64,000 nucleotides of DNA from Budorcas taxicolor (GCF_023091745.1 NC_068926.1:51670001-51734000); one strand, 5' to 3'; shown: positions 41,690 to 53,171, counted from the stretch's first letter. The notes: generated by a model from the sequence alone, not told the origin. A program made the numbers and translations.

Positions 41690-42245
41690 AAAAAAACAAA
41701 ATCAGAGAATACTGAGGCATAAAGTCAGAAGAAATGCCCAAGACCAGTGTGAGAACACTTATAAAACTTCACTGGAGAATATGAGTAGACTTGAATAATG
41801 GAAAGTCTTATCTTATTCTTTGGGTAAAAAGGCTCAACATTATAAAGATGCTGATTTCATCCCCACTTTAATCCAGCACTTCAATGCAATTCCAAGCAAC
41901 CTCTTAATATAAATGAAAGGCTGATGCTAAAATTCATCTAAAATGAAAAACCATGAAATTGTGTAAAAGACAGTAATAAGATGGTAAAACATACTACAAA
42001 GCTGTAATCATCAAAAAGTTGTGGTCTCATGTACATACTGCTATGTTTAAAATGGATACCAAAAAGGACCTACTGTATACAGCACATGAAACTCTGCCCA
42101 ATGTTATGTGGCAGCCTGGATGGGAGGGGGGGTTTGGGGGAGAATGGATACATGCATATGTATGGCTAAGTTCCTTCACTGTTCACCTGAAACTATCACA
42201 ACATGTTAATTGGCTATACCCCAATACAAAATAAAAGTTTTCTTT
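41690..42245 (+). mobile_element. L1 fragment, ORF2 end joined to bovine 3' end
   Basis: ORF2-end text ('ttcaatgcaattccaagcaa', 'caaagctgtaatcatcaaaa') passes directly into the 3' UTR ('aggacctactgtatacagca', 'tgttatgtggcagcctggat', 'gttaattggctataccccaa'). An internal deletion is likely. Confidence 0.8.
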
Positions 42246-42254
42246 AAAAGAGGT

Positions 42255-42760
42255 ATGGTCTCAGCAAATGGAGGTGCAACTGTTGATTCTTTGCAATCCA
42301 GAGCATCTAACCTCCCTTTCCCAAAGAGCACCCTGAATAGCCAGGGTTTATGCGGGACCAACTTCATCCTCAGCTCTAGGATGGAGTCTGATTGGCATAA
42401 GCCATGTTCCATTCTCCTACCCTGATGGTGTGTTTAAATCAGATCAAAAAGAATAACTTAGCCTAATTCCAGAGGGCCTGTTGACGTAGACTCTCATTTT
42501 CCTGTTGGATATGACCAAGGAAGCATGTAATCTTGGAGCTCCTGGATTCAGACCAAGGCAGCATTGAGACAGAGAGAGCAGAGCTGACAAAAGCCGAGAG
42601 AGAAAGCTGGTCCTTACTGTGTCATCTGGGCTGTGAGATCCTGCCTTGCCTGAAGCCCCAGACTTCTCAAGTATAAGTCAATAAATCCACTGCATTGTTT
42701 TAATCACTTTCAGTTGAGTTTTCCTTGTTTGCAACTAAAAATATCTTCCCTCCTTCAATA
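42255..42760 (+). mobile_element. Possible ancient LTR remnant
   Basis: The 3' half has LTR-like layout: 'gcctgaagccccagacttct', the polyadenylation-type 'gtcaataaatccactgcatt', then 'cagttgagttttccttgttt' and 'gcaactaaaa'. A related 3' end occurs at 56262-56300. The family is not certain. Confidence 0.35.
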
Positions 42761-42810
42761 CAGATTGGACACATAGATAAATAGAAAAACACAGAGAATC
42801 CAGAAAAGAA

Positions 42811-42811
<1 letters not shown>

Positions 42812-42858
<47 letters not shown>

Positions 42859-42869
42859 TGTGTGTCTGT
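42812..42869. repeat. (TG)n microsatellite with a CGCGCG centre
   Basis: Two (TG)n blocks surround 'gcgcgcgtg' at 42841-42850. Strictly alternating purine-pyrimidine throughout. Confidence 0.95.
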
Positions 42870-42905
42870 GTTTCACATCCCAGGGTGGACACGTGTTTCT
42901 GCAAG

Positions 42906-43064
42906 AGTGGTTCTTAAACCATCCTCATCAGCATCACTTAGGGGACTTGGAGGACTTCTGAAATGAAGGCTGCAGCCCAGCAGGATTTGAATGGGGAATC
43001 TACATCTGTAACACACTTCTCAGCTACTTCTTAGGCATGAAGAAGTTTGAGAGCTACCAGAAAA
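42906..43064 (+). mobile_element. MER5A-like hAT DNA transposon remnant
   Basis: Left end 'agagtggttcttaaaccatc', internal 'atcagcatcacttaggggac', right end 'agtttgagagctacc', the degenerate terminal inverted repeats of MER5A. Confidence 0.65.
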
Positions 43065-43077
43065 GAGAAGTGTTCCA

Positions 43078-43280
43078 AACTGTGGGTCGTGAGCAATCAG
43101 TGGGTTGTGAAATCAGTTTAGAAGCTCTGGGTCAGCACTTTTTTAAGCAAAAGAATGGGCTGGGGTGAAGTGGAACAAAACAGAATGAAACAGAACAACA
43201 TCAGAGAGTGTCACAGCAGAAAAGCTAAGTATTGCTTTATGGAACTTTTGTTTCAGGTATGTATATATATGCAAAGCTGA
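43078..43280 (+). mobile_element. Possible old DNA-transposon remnant
   Basis: 'aaactgtgggtcgtgagcaa', 'gtgggttgtgaaatcagttt' and 'gaatgaaacagaacaacatc' resemble a common old hAT-type repeat. The subfamily is uncertain. Confidence 0.4.
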
Positions 43281-44105
43281 GATTCAGCTGGCATTCGGCA
43301 TTACAACTATACCCACTGTTAAAATACTCAAATGCATTTCTACTGGTTGGGGGACAACTGTTGCCTGACCATGTCCTGCTCCTGCTCCCCTGGGATACCC
43401 TCTCCCCACAACCCCTTTCAGATTCAGCAACAAAAGGGTTAACTTCTGGCACAGCAGGGGGTTTCCAGGCCTGGCTCCGCTTTAAGACCAAATTCTGATG
43501 GGTCAGCTTCTTGGCCCCACCAGATGTTAAATATTTTGACTCTCACCTCCGTACATGTGTGTGAGTGTAATGGATTGGAATATTGAAACGGACTGTGATT
43601 ATTGAGAAAGTTTGAAAAGCATGGTTAAGGGGCCAAGGGTTCTTGGTGGGTCCTGGGGAAGGGAGCAGGGGTGGGGGCACTGAATGCATTCAGGTGCTGA
43701 GTCCAGCCCATCACCTGACCGGGCTTCACAAGGCAAAGCAAACAAGGAATGGCCTTTGCTTCCTTTGCACATATTTGATCTGAAAACAAACAGTGGAAGG
43801 TGTGTAAATACACACACCAGACCTGCCACTGGAGGAGCAGGTGGTGAGAACACCAGATCGAATGGGATGATAATGACATGCGGTTTCTGCCCAACATCCA
43901 GAGAGGATCCAGAGATTATCCAGATATTGGGAGGAAACCGAGAAGATGGAAAGGAGATGCTGCTTCCCGGGTCCACTAAACCAGCATGATCAGATTCCGG
44001 GACTGATGAGAATTTTAAATACATCAGTTCTTCAAATGCTAATAAATCTTACATTTTGAGATGAGATTCAATAAGAGTCTGTCATTTCACGAATTCAGTG
44101 TGGCC
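43281..44105. other. Unassigned sequence
   Basis: Overlapping frames on opposite strands (43599-44024 minus, 43684-43989 plus) carry no domain. I see no gene. Confidence 0.4.
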
Positions 44106-44117
44106 AATATCATTCAA

Positions 44118-44342
44118 GGGCTTCTCTGGCGGCTCAGTGGTAGAGTCTGCCTGCAATGCAGGAGCCTCAGGAGGCGCCGTTTTGATCCCTGGGTTGGGAA
44201 GATCCCCTGGAGTAGGGCATGGCAACCCACTCCAGTATTCTTGCCTGGAGGAATCCCGTGGACAGAGAAGCCTGGCAGGCTACAGTCCCATGGGGTTGCA
44301 AAGAGTCAGACCACTGAAGTGACTTAGCACACACACATGCAC
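44118..44342 (+). mobile_element. Bov-tA SINE with 12-bp target-site duplication
   Basis: Head 'gggcttctctggcggctcag', core 'atggcaacccactccagtat', short CA-rich tail. 'aatatcattcaa' flanks it at 44106-44117 and 44343-44354. Confidence 0.93.
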
Positions 44343-44451
44343 AATATCATTCAAACCTTAGACTCCAGATAAAATCCATTTCCTAAAACACTGCCATCTT
44401 GTGACTCATTGTCTTCCTGTTCCACTTACTCACTTAAATAAGATCCACTCC

Positions 44452-44668
44452 CTTTTTAACTTTTTAAATGTTTATTTACTTATTGGCTGTGTCAGGTCTC
44501 AGTTGCAGCACGCACATCTCTGCTGCGGCATGCAGGATCTCTAGTTGCCAAGCACATGCTTAGTTGCCCCTCAGCATGTGGATCTTAGTTCCCCATCCAG
44601 AGTTCAACCCAAGTCTCCTGCACTGGAAGGAGGATTCTTAACCCCTGGACCACCAGGGAAGTCCCCAC
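44452..44668 (-). mobile_element. CHR-type SINE, long form
   Basis: Antisense: 'ttatttacttattggctgtg' at the left, 'gcggcatgcaggatctctag', and reverse head 'cctggaccaccagggaagtc' at the right. A 17-A run follows at 44677. Confidence 0.88.
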
Positions 44669-44689
44669 CCCCATTAAAAAAAAAAAAAA

Positions 44690-46120
44690 AACTGTTGATC
44701 TTCACATCGACTCTTGATAAGTTTGGAAATAAGTATACACCCTTGAAACCATCTCCACAATTAGATGCCACAAACATATCCATCACTTACAAAAGTGTCT
44801 TCCTGCTCTTTTATTTTGGGGTGTGATAACAACACTTATTAAACTTATCGTCTTAACCAAGTTTTAAGCCTACAAGTCAGTATTGTTAACTACAGGTACT
44901 GTGGTGTATAGGAAGTCTCCAGGAATTAATATTCCTTTTGTATAATTGAAACTTTGCACTGTTTGACAAGTCTTTCCCGTTTCCTCCTCCCCTCAGCCCC
45001 TGGCCACCCCTATCCTACCATCTGCTTCTGAGTTCAGTTCTTTTAGATTCATCATATAAGTGGCACCATGCAGCACTTGCCCTTCTATACCCGGCTTGTT
45101 TCATTTAGGGTAGCAGCCTCCAGGTTCACCCACACTGTCACAAATGGCAGGATCTCCTCCTTTTTCATGGCTGAATACCATTTCATCGAATTACAAGCCA
45201 CAGTTTCTTTATTCATTCTTTCATCAGTGGACATTTAGGTTGCTTCCACGTCTTGGCTACTGTGAATAACGCTGCCACGAGCATAGAAGAATAATGTTGC
45301 ATCTTTTTGAGATACTGATTTCAACTCCTTTGGCTGGAAGTGGGATTGCTGGATCATATGGTAGTTCTATTTTAAATATTTTGAGGAACCTCCACAGTTT
45401 TCCATAGTGGCTGCACCAATTTATATTCCTACCTACAATGCACAAAGCGAAAGTGAAAGTCGCTCAGTCCTGTCTGACTCTTTGCAACTCCAGGCCAGAA
45501 TTCTCCAGGCCAGAATACTGGAGTGGGTAGCCCTTCCCTTCTCCAGGAGATCTTCTCAATCCAGGGATCAAACCCAGGTCTTCTGCATTGCAGGCAGATT
45601 CTTTACCAGCTGAGCCACAAGGGAAACCTAAGAACACTGGAGTGGGTAGTCTTTTCCTTCTCCAGCGGATCTTCCTGACCCAGGAATCAAACTGGCGTCT
45701 CCTTCATTGCAGGCGGATTCTTTACCAACTGAGGTATGAGGGAAGCCATGCACAAAGGTTCCCTTTTATCCACATCCTCACCAATATTTGTGGACAGACA
45801 TCCTAACAGGTGTGAGGTGGTTCTTCATTATGGTTTTAATTTGTCTTTCTTGATGATTAGTGATGCTGAGCAAAAATCTGTTCGTGTACCTATTGACCAT
45901 CTGTATATATTCCTTAGAAAAATATCTAGTTGAGAGCTTTGCCCATTTTTAAATCAGGTTATTTGATTTTTTGCTATTGAGCTGTAGGAGTTCTTTAGAT
46001 GTTTTAGACATTAACCCTTTATCAGATAGATGACTTGCAAATACTTTCTCCTTCTCCAAAGGCTGTCTTTTCAGTGTGTTGATTGTTTCCTTTGTTTTAA
46101 GGATCCAGCTGTTGCCAGCA
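44690..46120 (-). mobile_element. L1 3' UTR, antisense, split by a Bov-tA SINE
   Basis: Long antisense L1: 'ttgttaactacaggtactgt', 'ttcacccacactgtcacaaa', 'ggacatttaggttgcttcca', 'gggattgctggatcatatgg', 'ttttccatagtggctgcacc', 'ctttatcagatagatgactt'. It is better preserved than the other L1 3' UTRs here. No coding capacity. Confidence 0.85.
45448..45747 (-). mobile_element. Bov-tA SINE with doubled tRNA head
   Basis: Antisense with the tRNA-like block twice ('ttctgcattgcaggcagatt' then 'ctccttcattgcaggcggat'). 'atgcacaaag' flanks it at 45438-45447 and 45748-45757, restoring uninterrupted L1 when removed. Confidence 0.92.
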
Positions 46121-46426
46121 TTTGAAAAAGATGTTTCCCAGGAAGATGAGCAGGATGAAGCTCACTGCAGTGCTCAATTTACTCCAGTAAATTTCTCCAA
46201 CCCAGTCTCAATTCTAGATTCTTCTGACCCTCAATCCTACTGCTAGGATGTACCCCACAGATGTGCGTTGGGGAGAGGGTCTAGGCGGGGAAGGGATAGG
46301 ATTGCCAGGCACAAGATAGGGTGCCAAGTTAAAACTGAATTTCAGATCAACAAATAAATTTTTAGCATAAGCACGTCCTAGGCAATATGTGGGATATACT
46401 TATACTAAAAAAAATGTTGTTTATGA

Positions 46427-46572
46427 GACTTCCCTGGTGGTCCCGTGGCTAAGATTTTGTGCTCCCAAATGCAAGGGGGCCCAGATTCTGTCCCTGACCA
46501 TGGAACTAGATCCCACATGCCACAACTCAGAGCTCACATGACACGACTCTCAAATAAATAAATTTAAAAAAT
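46427..46572 (+). mobile_element. CHR-type SINE
   Basis: Head 'gacttccctggtggtcccgt', 'ccatggaactagatcccaca', and tail 'caaataaataaatttaaaaa'. Confidence 0.88.
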
Positions 46573-47795
46573 ACTGTTTGTCTGCAATTCATATTAAACT
46601 GGATATCCTGTGTCTTATTTTGCTAAATCAAGCAGCCCAAGAAAGGAGGGTCTGCTCGGAAGAGGAGAGATCTTCATCTTCCATGTTGCACTTCTTTGCA
46701 CTCTTTGCATTTTCAAGTGTTTATAAAATTTAGGACTTTTTTAATGTGAGCAGGAATTATATGAGAACGGAACCATTCCTGTGGATTTGTTTTCCTCTTA
46801 ATTCTTTGTCATTTTTGTACATTTCTGAATGGTTAAAGACATCTTTTAAGATTAAAAAAAAAATTTCAGCTCAGTGTAAGTAGGAAAACAGAGCAATAGT
46901 GAAGCGCTTTCTGGATTAACAGATGGGGGAAGAAAGGGTTAAAGTTAAATATGGAAAGTGACCTGAAAATCAAGGGCTGTTTGAACAGTAAATGAACTGA
47001 AAGAAAATACCAGAAATGGAAGCAGAGCCAAAACACGGCAAGAGTGGAAGTAGAAACAGCAGTGGGAAGTCAGCGTCAGGTGGCTGCATGGTAGAACTCC
47101 ACGTCTTATTTTAAATAGCCCTGAACGCTCCCCAGTATTTATTTAAGCATGATTCTTATAAGATAAACTGCATCTCTCTCATTCCTATCATTCTGGTTTC
47201 AACACTCTCATTGCACAATCTATCCGCAGAATACAGACAATCCTGAATAATTTACACTTTGCTTCCGTGACTCTGGAATTCACACATTTATGAATTTAAG
47301 ATTTTTGCCCGAGGCTGAAAATAAATATTTTCTCTGTCCTTCTGGACAGCATTTCAGTCCCTGTCAGGCAGCCGGAAACTTTCCCCTGGAGGCTGGACAA
47401 TTGTCCTTCAGCCCACAGGGACCTGCCAGCCCCAGCTGGACTCCCAGAGGCAATTCAGAAAGTCAAGTGAACATTTTCCGTGAAATCCTGTGGGAGCATC
47501 ATTTATCTTTCTCAAAACTTTCTTGGAAAAATTTCCTTGTGAAAACCAAAAAAGAAAAAGTCATTTTGTAAACTGTGAAATGTGGCATGCACTGCACCGC
47601 TCAGGAAGGAGCTGGTCTGGCCAGGCCAGGGATTCTGGAAAGTTCTGTCTGCCTCAGGCTGATTTATTTGTTCTGTACACTGGCCCTTGTGGTTGGGAAT
47701 TCACAGCAGCACAAAAGGAGCTTTCTTGGAGTGAAGAGAAATATCCCAGAGGCCTGGATAACAGGGGATGGTAATGAAGCCAGTGGCTAAAGCAG
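46573..47795. other. Unassigned, repeat-poor sequence
   Basis: About 1.2 kb with no recognised young repeat. Frames at 47290-47790 overlap in several registers without domain content. One of the cleaner places to look for conserved non-coding elements. Confidence 0.4.
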
Positions 47796-47797
47796 CA

Positions 47798-48012
47798 TGT
47801 GTGTGTGTGTGTGCGTGCACATGCGCGCTCAGTCACTTAGCTGTACCCAACTCTGCTACCCCATGGACTGTAGCCCGCCAGGCTCCTCTGTCCATGGGAT
47901 TTTCCAGGCAAGAATACTGGAGTGGGTTGCCATTTCCTCCTCCAGGGGATCTTCCCCATCCAGGGATCGAATCCACGGATGGGTTCTCTACCACTGAGCC
48001 ACCCAGGAAGCA
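47798..48012 (-). mobile_element. Bov-tA SINE with (TG)n tail
   Basis: A (TG)n tract (47798-47815) precedes 'cgctcagtcacttagctgta', 'atactggagtgggttgccat' and reverse head 'taccactgagccacccagga'. The microsatellite occupies the place of the SINE tail. Confidence 0.9.
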
Positions 48013-48495
48013 TGAGGTACCCATAACATGCATGTCATTTGGGTTGCATCCTTGGGAGCCCTGGGGTTGGGTGGCCCAGTGTGAGAGCTTCCTGATGAAG
48101 TCTGCCTTTATCTGGTCCCCGCTTGTTCAAGGCTCTGAGCATGAGGGGCTAGGTGGGACACAGTTCCTCTCATTCCTTCCAGCTCTGGTTTTCCTCCTTG
48201 ATTCAGGAAGCAAATCAACTTCACTCCCTGGAACCTGGAGCTTGGCATAGACAAGGCTGCTCCTGCCCAGAGACCTCCAGGGGCCCAGAGCAGAGACCCA
48301 GGAGGGAGGGGTAGGGAGCACCTTGAGACAGCAGACAGGCAGGGGCTCACCTGCCACGCCTTCTGTAGCCCAGCTCACCTGCAGAGGGGAGCACCCTCGC
48401 TAACATCAGGCACATTCGTCTTCCAGTTCCGTCCACAAGTGCCAGGCACTTGAGAAAGGAAACAAAATGACCTCTGGTTGACATTTAAGACACAG
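48013..48495. other. Unassigned sequence
   Basis: No gene or repeat recognised; the frames continuing from 47768-48250 are mostly read-through of the SINE. Confidence 0.4.
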
Positions 48496-48499
48496 TGGG

Positions 48500-48728
48500 A
48501 GACTTCCCTGGTGTACACGGGATAGGAATCCACCCGCCAATGCAGGGAACAAGGGTTCAATCCCTGGTCAGGGAAGAGACATGCCGTGGAGCAACTAAGC
48601 CCGTGAGCCACAACTACTGAAGCCTGAGTTCCAGCGCCTGTGATCTGCAACCAGACAAGCCACCACAGTGAAGATCAAGCACAACCAAAACATGGTAATA
48701 ACAATAAAATGAATTAATTGATTAACTT
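48500..48728 (+). mobile_element. CHR-type SINE, long form
   Basis: Head 'gacttccctggtgtacacgg', body 'agcaactaagcccgtgagcc', 'ccaccacagtgaagatcaag', (aataa)n tail. Confidence 0.88.
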
Positions 48729-48767
48729 TTTAAAAAGATGTAGGGGAAAAATTGCACAGGGTGAAGG

Positions 48768-48960
48768 GCCCAGAACTTGAAGCTAGGCAGTCTGGGTTTG
48801 AATCCTACACCATCACTACTAGCTGTGACCCCCGGGAGGGGGTGAAAAGCTCAGTGTCTCCATCTGGAAACTGGAGATGGAACTTCTGCCTCAGGGGGTG
48901 ACAGTTTCATTCACAGGCACACTTAGAGCCATGGTACATTCTAGGTGTCCTCTGAGTACA
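48768..48960 (+). mobile_element. MIR SINE
   Basis: Sense MIR: 'gcagtctgggtttgaatcct', 'catcactactagctgtgacc', 'cagtgtctccatctggaaac'. Confidence 0.7.
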
Positions 48961-49212
48961 AGTTGTTGCTATTCTTACAGTCAAACAGCTCATCTTCTTT
49001 GGCAAATTTCCACTGAAATAATTGGAGGAAAACTGGATGAGTGTCTACACAGAGATCAGCAGACCAGCACCTCTGATGTAGCCAACCCTGCAGGGCAAAG
49101 AGATTGATAAAAACTCGTTCTTTCCTTGGATGTGATCCTCCTCAGCTCTCTCTGTCCTTCCCCTTGGAAGGCTTCCATTCACCCATGGAAGGCTAATGAA
49201 AGAGCAGGGGAG

Positions 49213-49315
49213 GAGAGCTCCCTGGTGGTCTGCCTGGGGCCTGGGTTTCATCCCTAGTCTGGGAACTAAGATCCTGTAAGCTGGGCAATACAGCAAAATA
49301 AAGAAAAATAAAAAC
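49213..49315 (+). mobile_element. CHR-type SINE, internally deleted
   Basis: 'gagctccctggtggtctgcc' joins directly to 'tgggtttcatccctagtctg', so part of the tRNA region is missing; tail 'gcaaaataaagaaaaataaa'. Confidence 0.75.
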
Positions 49316-49639
49316 ACCTGACAATATCCAGCACTGGAACACACACACACATAAAGAAAAAGGGCAAGGGAAAGACGGTGGTGCCCAGTTTGTGCCAGGC
49401 AGCTAATGGGGGTGCTGAACAGCCTTGGTGACCCCTTTGGTTTCTGCAGTGAACTCGAGCAGGTGCAAGTATTCAAAGGCTGAATGAAAATGCCAAGACA
49501 CATTTGAACCAGAAACCATGTATTCATAAGAAGGGGCTCAATGCAGATGGACAAAGATGTAAAAAAAAGCTGTACCCAGCGTACGAGGCATTTCAACACC
49601 CCATGAGAGAAGTGGATGCTGAGTATCCGTCTAACACAG
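49316..49639. other. Unassigned sequence
   Basis: Small CA run at 49340-49350. The 184-codon minus frame 49045-49599 crosses the neighbouring SINE and is not a gene. Confidence 0.4.
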
Positions 49640-49745
49640 TGGTTCCAAGCTCATGTTCTTGAGCCAAAGGCACTGCGTTCAAACCCTCTCCCACTACCTA
49701 GTTGTTTGATGTTGGGAAAGATGTTTACCCTCTCCAGCAGTGCTG
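49640..49745 (+). mobile_element. MIR SINE fragment
   Basis: 'aggcactgcgttcaaaccct', 'ctacctagttgtttgatgtt' follow the sense MIR core. Confidence 0.5.
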
Positions 49746-49934
49746 CCTGGCAGAACTTTCTGCAGGCGAGGAAACGGTTTGCATCCAGGCTGGGCTGTGT
49801 GTGGAGCACTTGAGATATTGGCTAGCCCACACTCTAATTAATTTATGCTCAGTTTTGATTTAATTAATTTTAATTTATCAGCTGCACTGCTCTTTACGGT
49901 AGCCTCTAGCCATATGTAACATTTTTTTTTATTG

Positions 49935-50302
49935 AAGCTTTTGAACTGTGGTGTTCGAGAAGACTCTTGAGAGTCCCTTGGAATGCAAGGAGATCAAACC
50001 AATCAATCCTAAAGGAAATCAAACCTGAATATTCATTGGAAGGACTGTTGCTGAAGCTGAAGCTCCGATACTTTGGCCATCTGATGCAAAAAGCCGACTC
50101 AATGGAAAAGACCCTGATGCTGGGAGAGATTGAAAGCAAAAGAAGGGGTTGGCAGTGGATGAGATGGTTAGATAGCATCACCAACTCAATGGACATGAAT
50201 TTGAGCAAACTCCAGGAGATAGTGGAGGACAGAGGAGCCTGGTGTGCTGCAGTGCATGGAGCCTCAAAGAGTCAGCCAGGACTTAGCAACCTAACAACAT
50301 AG
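49935..50302 (+). mobile_element. BovB LINE, 3' end
   Basis: Sense 'gaagcttttgaactgtggtg' through 'gctgaagctgaagctccgat' to 'cttagcaacctaacaacat'. Directly abuts an antisense L1. Confidence 0.9.
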
Positions 50303-50830
50303 TTGATTTACAATTGATATACATTCTTTTTCACATTCTTTTCCATTATAGGTTATTGGACGATATTGGGGACAGTTCCCTGTGCTATCCAGAGGTCCTG
50401 TTGTTCACCTATTTTATGCATAGTAGTATGTATCTGTCAATCCCAAACTCCTGATTTATCCCTCCCTCCTTTCCCCTCTGGTAACCATAAGTTTGTTTTC
50501 TATGTCTGTGAGCACATTTCTGCTCTAAGTAAGTTCATTTGTACCACTTTTTTAGATTTCACATATGAGTGATGTCATCTGGTGTTTGTCTTTCTCTGTC
50601 TGACTTCACTCAGTATGACAACCATCCATGTTGCTGCAAACGGCGTGATTTTGTTCTTTCTTACGACTGAGTAGCGTTCCATCATGTGTATGGAATACAG
50701 GAATCGAACTGGGATCTCCTGCGTTGCAGGTAGATTCTTGACCAACCGCGCTATTAGGGAAGCCCATGTATGCACGTGTCACGTCATTGTCCATTCATCT
50801 GTCGATGGCCCACGTGTGACTGTTAGAATT
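50303..50830 (-). mobile_element. Bovine L1 3' UTR, antisense, with a tRNA-like SINE insert
   Basis: Antisense 'gtgctatccagaggtcctgt', 'cccctctggtaaccataagt', 'cagtatgacaaccatccatg', then after the insert 'tgtccattcatctgtcgatg'. Confidence 0.8.
50693..50766 (-). mobile_element. Isolated tRNA-head SINE fragment (74 bp)
   Basis: On the complement: 'gggcttccctaatagcgcgg', 'cctgcaacgcaggagatccc', 'agttcgattcctgta'. Only the tRNA-derived head is present, inside the L1; 'catgtgtatg' and 'catgtatg' flank it. A and B boxes are recognisable. Confidence 0.8.
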
Positions 50831-50854
50831 GAATTAGCTAACGTATTTATTTCA

Positions 50855-50985
50855 TAAGCCTCTGCTATTCCTCCTCTGTAAATGGGTAGAATAATAGTAT
50901 CCACTTCACAGAATTAAATGAGATAAAGTCTGTAATGGGTCAAGTTCATGGTAAGCACTTAATAAATGCTAGCTATCATTCTGGT
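50855..50985 (+). mobile_element. MIR SINE
   Basis: Sense 'cctcctctgtaaatgggtag', 'tccacttcacagaattaaat', 'agcacttaataaatgctagc'. Confidence 0.75.
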
Positions 50986-51065
50986 GAATTTTCCTGGGTA
51001 CATAGTAGTCTCTCACCTCCTTGCCGGAGGCTTTCTGTCCTCTCGTGTGACTTGTTCACTCCACC

Positions 51066-51558
51066 TTGGGGAGGCAGAATAGCAGCCTCCCAAAGATGTC
51101 CATGGCGTACTCCCCCAAGCCTGTCAATCTGTTAGGTTACAGGGCAAAGAGGAAATAAGTTTACATGTGGAATTAAGGTGGCTAATCACCTGACCTTACA
51201 ATAACAATATAATTTTGGACTGTCCAGTTGGGGCCATTGTAATCATAAGAGTTCTTAAAAGATGGAAAAGGGAAGAAGAGAAGGTCAGAGGGATGTGGCA
51301 GGAGAAAAAACTCAAATGGCCATTGCTGGCTTTGAAGATGGAGGAAGGGGCCACAAGCCAAGGGACAGAACAGGCTCTAGAGAGGAAGAATCAAGAGACA
51401 GATTCTCCCCGAGACCTTTGGAGCCAACCCTGCTGACACCTACACTTTAGCTCAAAGAGACCCATTTCCAGACTTCGGACTTCCAGAACCGCAAGATAAT
51501 AAATGCATGTTGGTTTAAGCCTCTAGGTCACGGCAATTTGTTACAGCTGAGGCAGAGG
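51066..51558 (+). mobile_element. MLT1D-type LTR, nearly complete
   Basis: Sense order: 'gggaggcagaatagcagcct', 'cccaaagatgtccatggcgt', 'gatggaggaaggggccacaa', 'aaccctgctgacacctacac', 'gaccagaactt'-type end with 'gcaagataataaatgcatgt' and 'ggcaatttgttacagctgag'. No SINE interrupts this copy. Confidence 0.8.
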
Positions 51559-52472
51559 ACGAATACAAGCACTGACTTGCTGATTCTGTGACAAGATTGC
51601 ACGCCTGGCCCCAATGAACCTCCAGCAACGTCCACTTTGGATCTGACTGGTCAATGTCATGGTTAATCACAAACCTATAAATCAGATGGAGGCAGGGAGG
51701 GGGGAACCTGAAAGACTTCTTATTTAAAATGTCTTTTCTGCAAGAGAAGGATCTGTGTTCCATTATATTTTCAAAGTTGCATTTACATGTTTCAAGTCCG
51801 TTCTTCTCTAAATGGTGCCGAATGAATTCTAGTCCCCAGTGCACACCCTTTGGAGGACTGTGGGGTTAAATGAAAAGAAACTGACAGTGGGTGTGTATTT
51901 TTCCTTGCAGTGAAAGAGCCCTTTCTTTGCCAAACCGCTTCTCCATTTCTGAGACACCCTCCAAGGAAACAGGGCCATTCTAGGGTACCTTGTATGCCTT
52001 AAATCCAGAGGGATGATAGAAGTGGTGGTGACTGGGGGAGGGGAGGTTTTACCAGCTCCAGGGAATCTAGTCTGACCCTGGGAGGAGGGAAGACAAACCC
52101 GCAATGACTTTCAACTTTTGGTTCTGTATCTCTCCAGCTCACCCACATCCCCTACCACAAAGGCATTCCTCTTCCCCGCTCCAAAAGCACAACTGGGCTT
52201 CCAAGAAACAGAGAAGCAACATTTTGTACCAGATTCTGCTGGATCTGGTCAAAGATCAGATGCACACTTTTCAGCAAAACAGGAATCATACTGCCAGTTT
52301 CCCAGATCAGCCTCACTTCTAATGTCAGGAAAGAAGATACAAATCCACAACCCCTTACCCACAAAGCTGAAATCCAAACAGGTCTGAACACTAAAAGTTT
52401 TCTCATCACTCATCTGCACCAAAACCTGAGCCAGGTCACTGTAACGTGACATGGTTTTTATTTATCCAGCTT
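51559..52472. other. Unassigned sequence
   Basis: About 900 bp without recognised repeats. Overlapping frames on both strands at 52104-52452 show no domain. Confidence 0.4.
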
Positions 52473-52480
52473 AGTGTGAC

Positions 52481-52807
52481 GGCTTCTCAAGTAGCTCTGC
52501 TGGGAAAGAATCCACCTGCAATGCAGGAGACTTCAGTTAGATTCCTGAGTCAGGAAGTTCCCCTGGAGAAGGGATAGGCTACCCATTCCAGCATTCTTGG
52601 GGTTCCCTGGTGGCTCAGACGGTAAAGAATCTGCCTGCAATGCAGGAGACCTGGGTTTGATCCCTAGGTTGGGAAGATCCCCTGGAGTAGGGCATGGCAA
52701 CCCACTCCAGGATTCTTGCCTGGGAAATCCCATGGACAGAGGAGCCTGGCAGACCATGGGGTAGCAAAGATTCTGACATGACTGAACAACTAAGCACAGC
52801 ACGGCAC
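52481..52807 (+). mobile_element. Bov-tA SINE with doubled tRNA head
   Basis: Partial unit 'ggcttctcaagtagctctgc' ... 'ccattccagcattcttgggg' is followed by a full Bov-tA starting 'ttccctggtggctcagacgg'. One pair of 'agtgtgac' duplications (52473-52480, 52808-52815) encloses both, so it inserted as a dimer. Confidence 0.9.
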
Positions 52808-52815
52808 AGTGTGAC

Positions 52816-53171
52816 TATTCCTACAACTTACTGTGGAAAATAATGTGCTATTACAGAGTTCTTCCCCAAATCCTGACTGCCACAGGCAAGACCCACCAAT
52901 GGATGCTGCAATCATTGGGCCAAAGTTTGAGGAGAAACAGGATATTTGCAAGGTCTCCAAGGGTTTCCCCCAGTAGCATTATTCATTACAAAGGGAAAAT
53001 GGTAATGTTACAAGGGAGAAAGTTGCTACTTTAACCAAGGGATCAAGGTTAACATCACTAGCAGGAAGACTTATTGACCACATTTGCCTTGGCTATGATG
53101 CCACAGAGAACAACTCAACACTGTCCCTCTGGCTTTCTTGCCAAAAACGTATCTCATTTTAAAATGTATCT
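52816..53171. other. Unassigned sequence
   Basis: No gene or nameable repeat recognised. Confidence 0.4.

Noticed and set aside
49045..49599. 184-codon minus-strand frame
   Set aside because: It crosses the CHR SINE at 49213-49315 and shows no domain.
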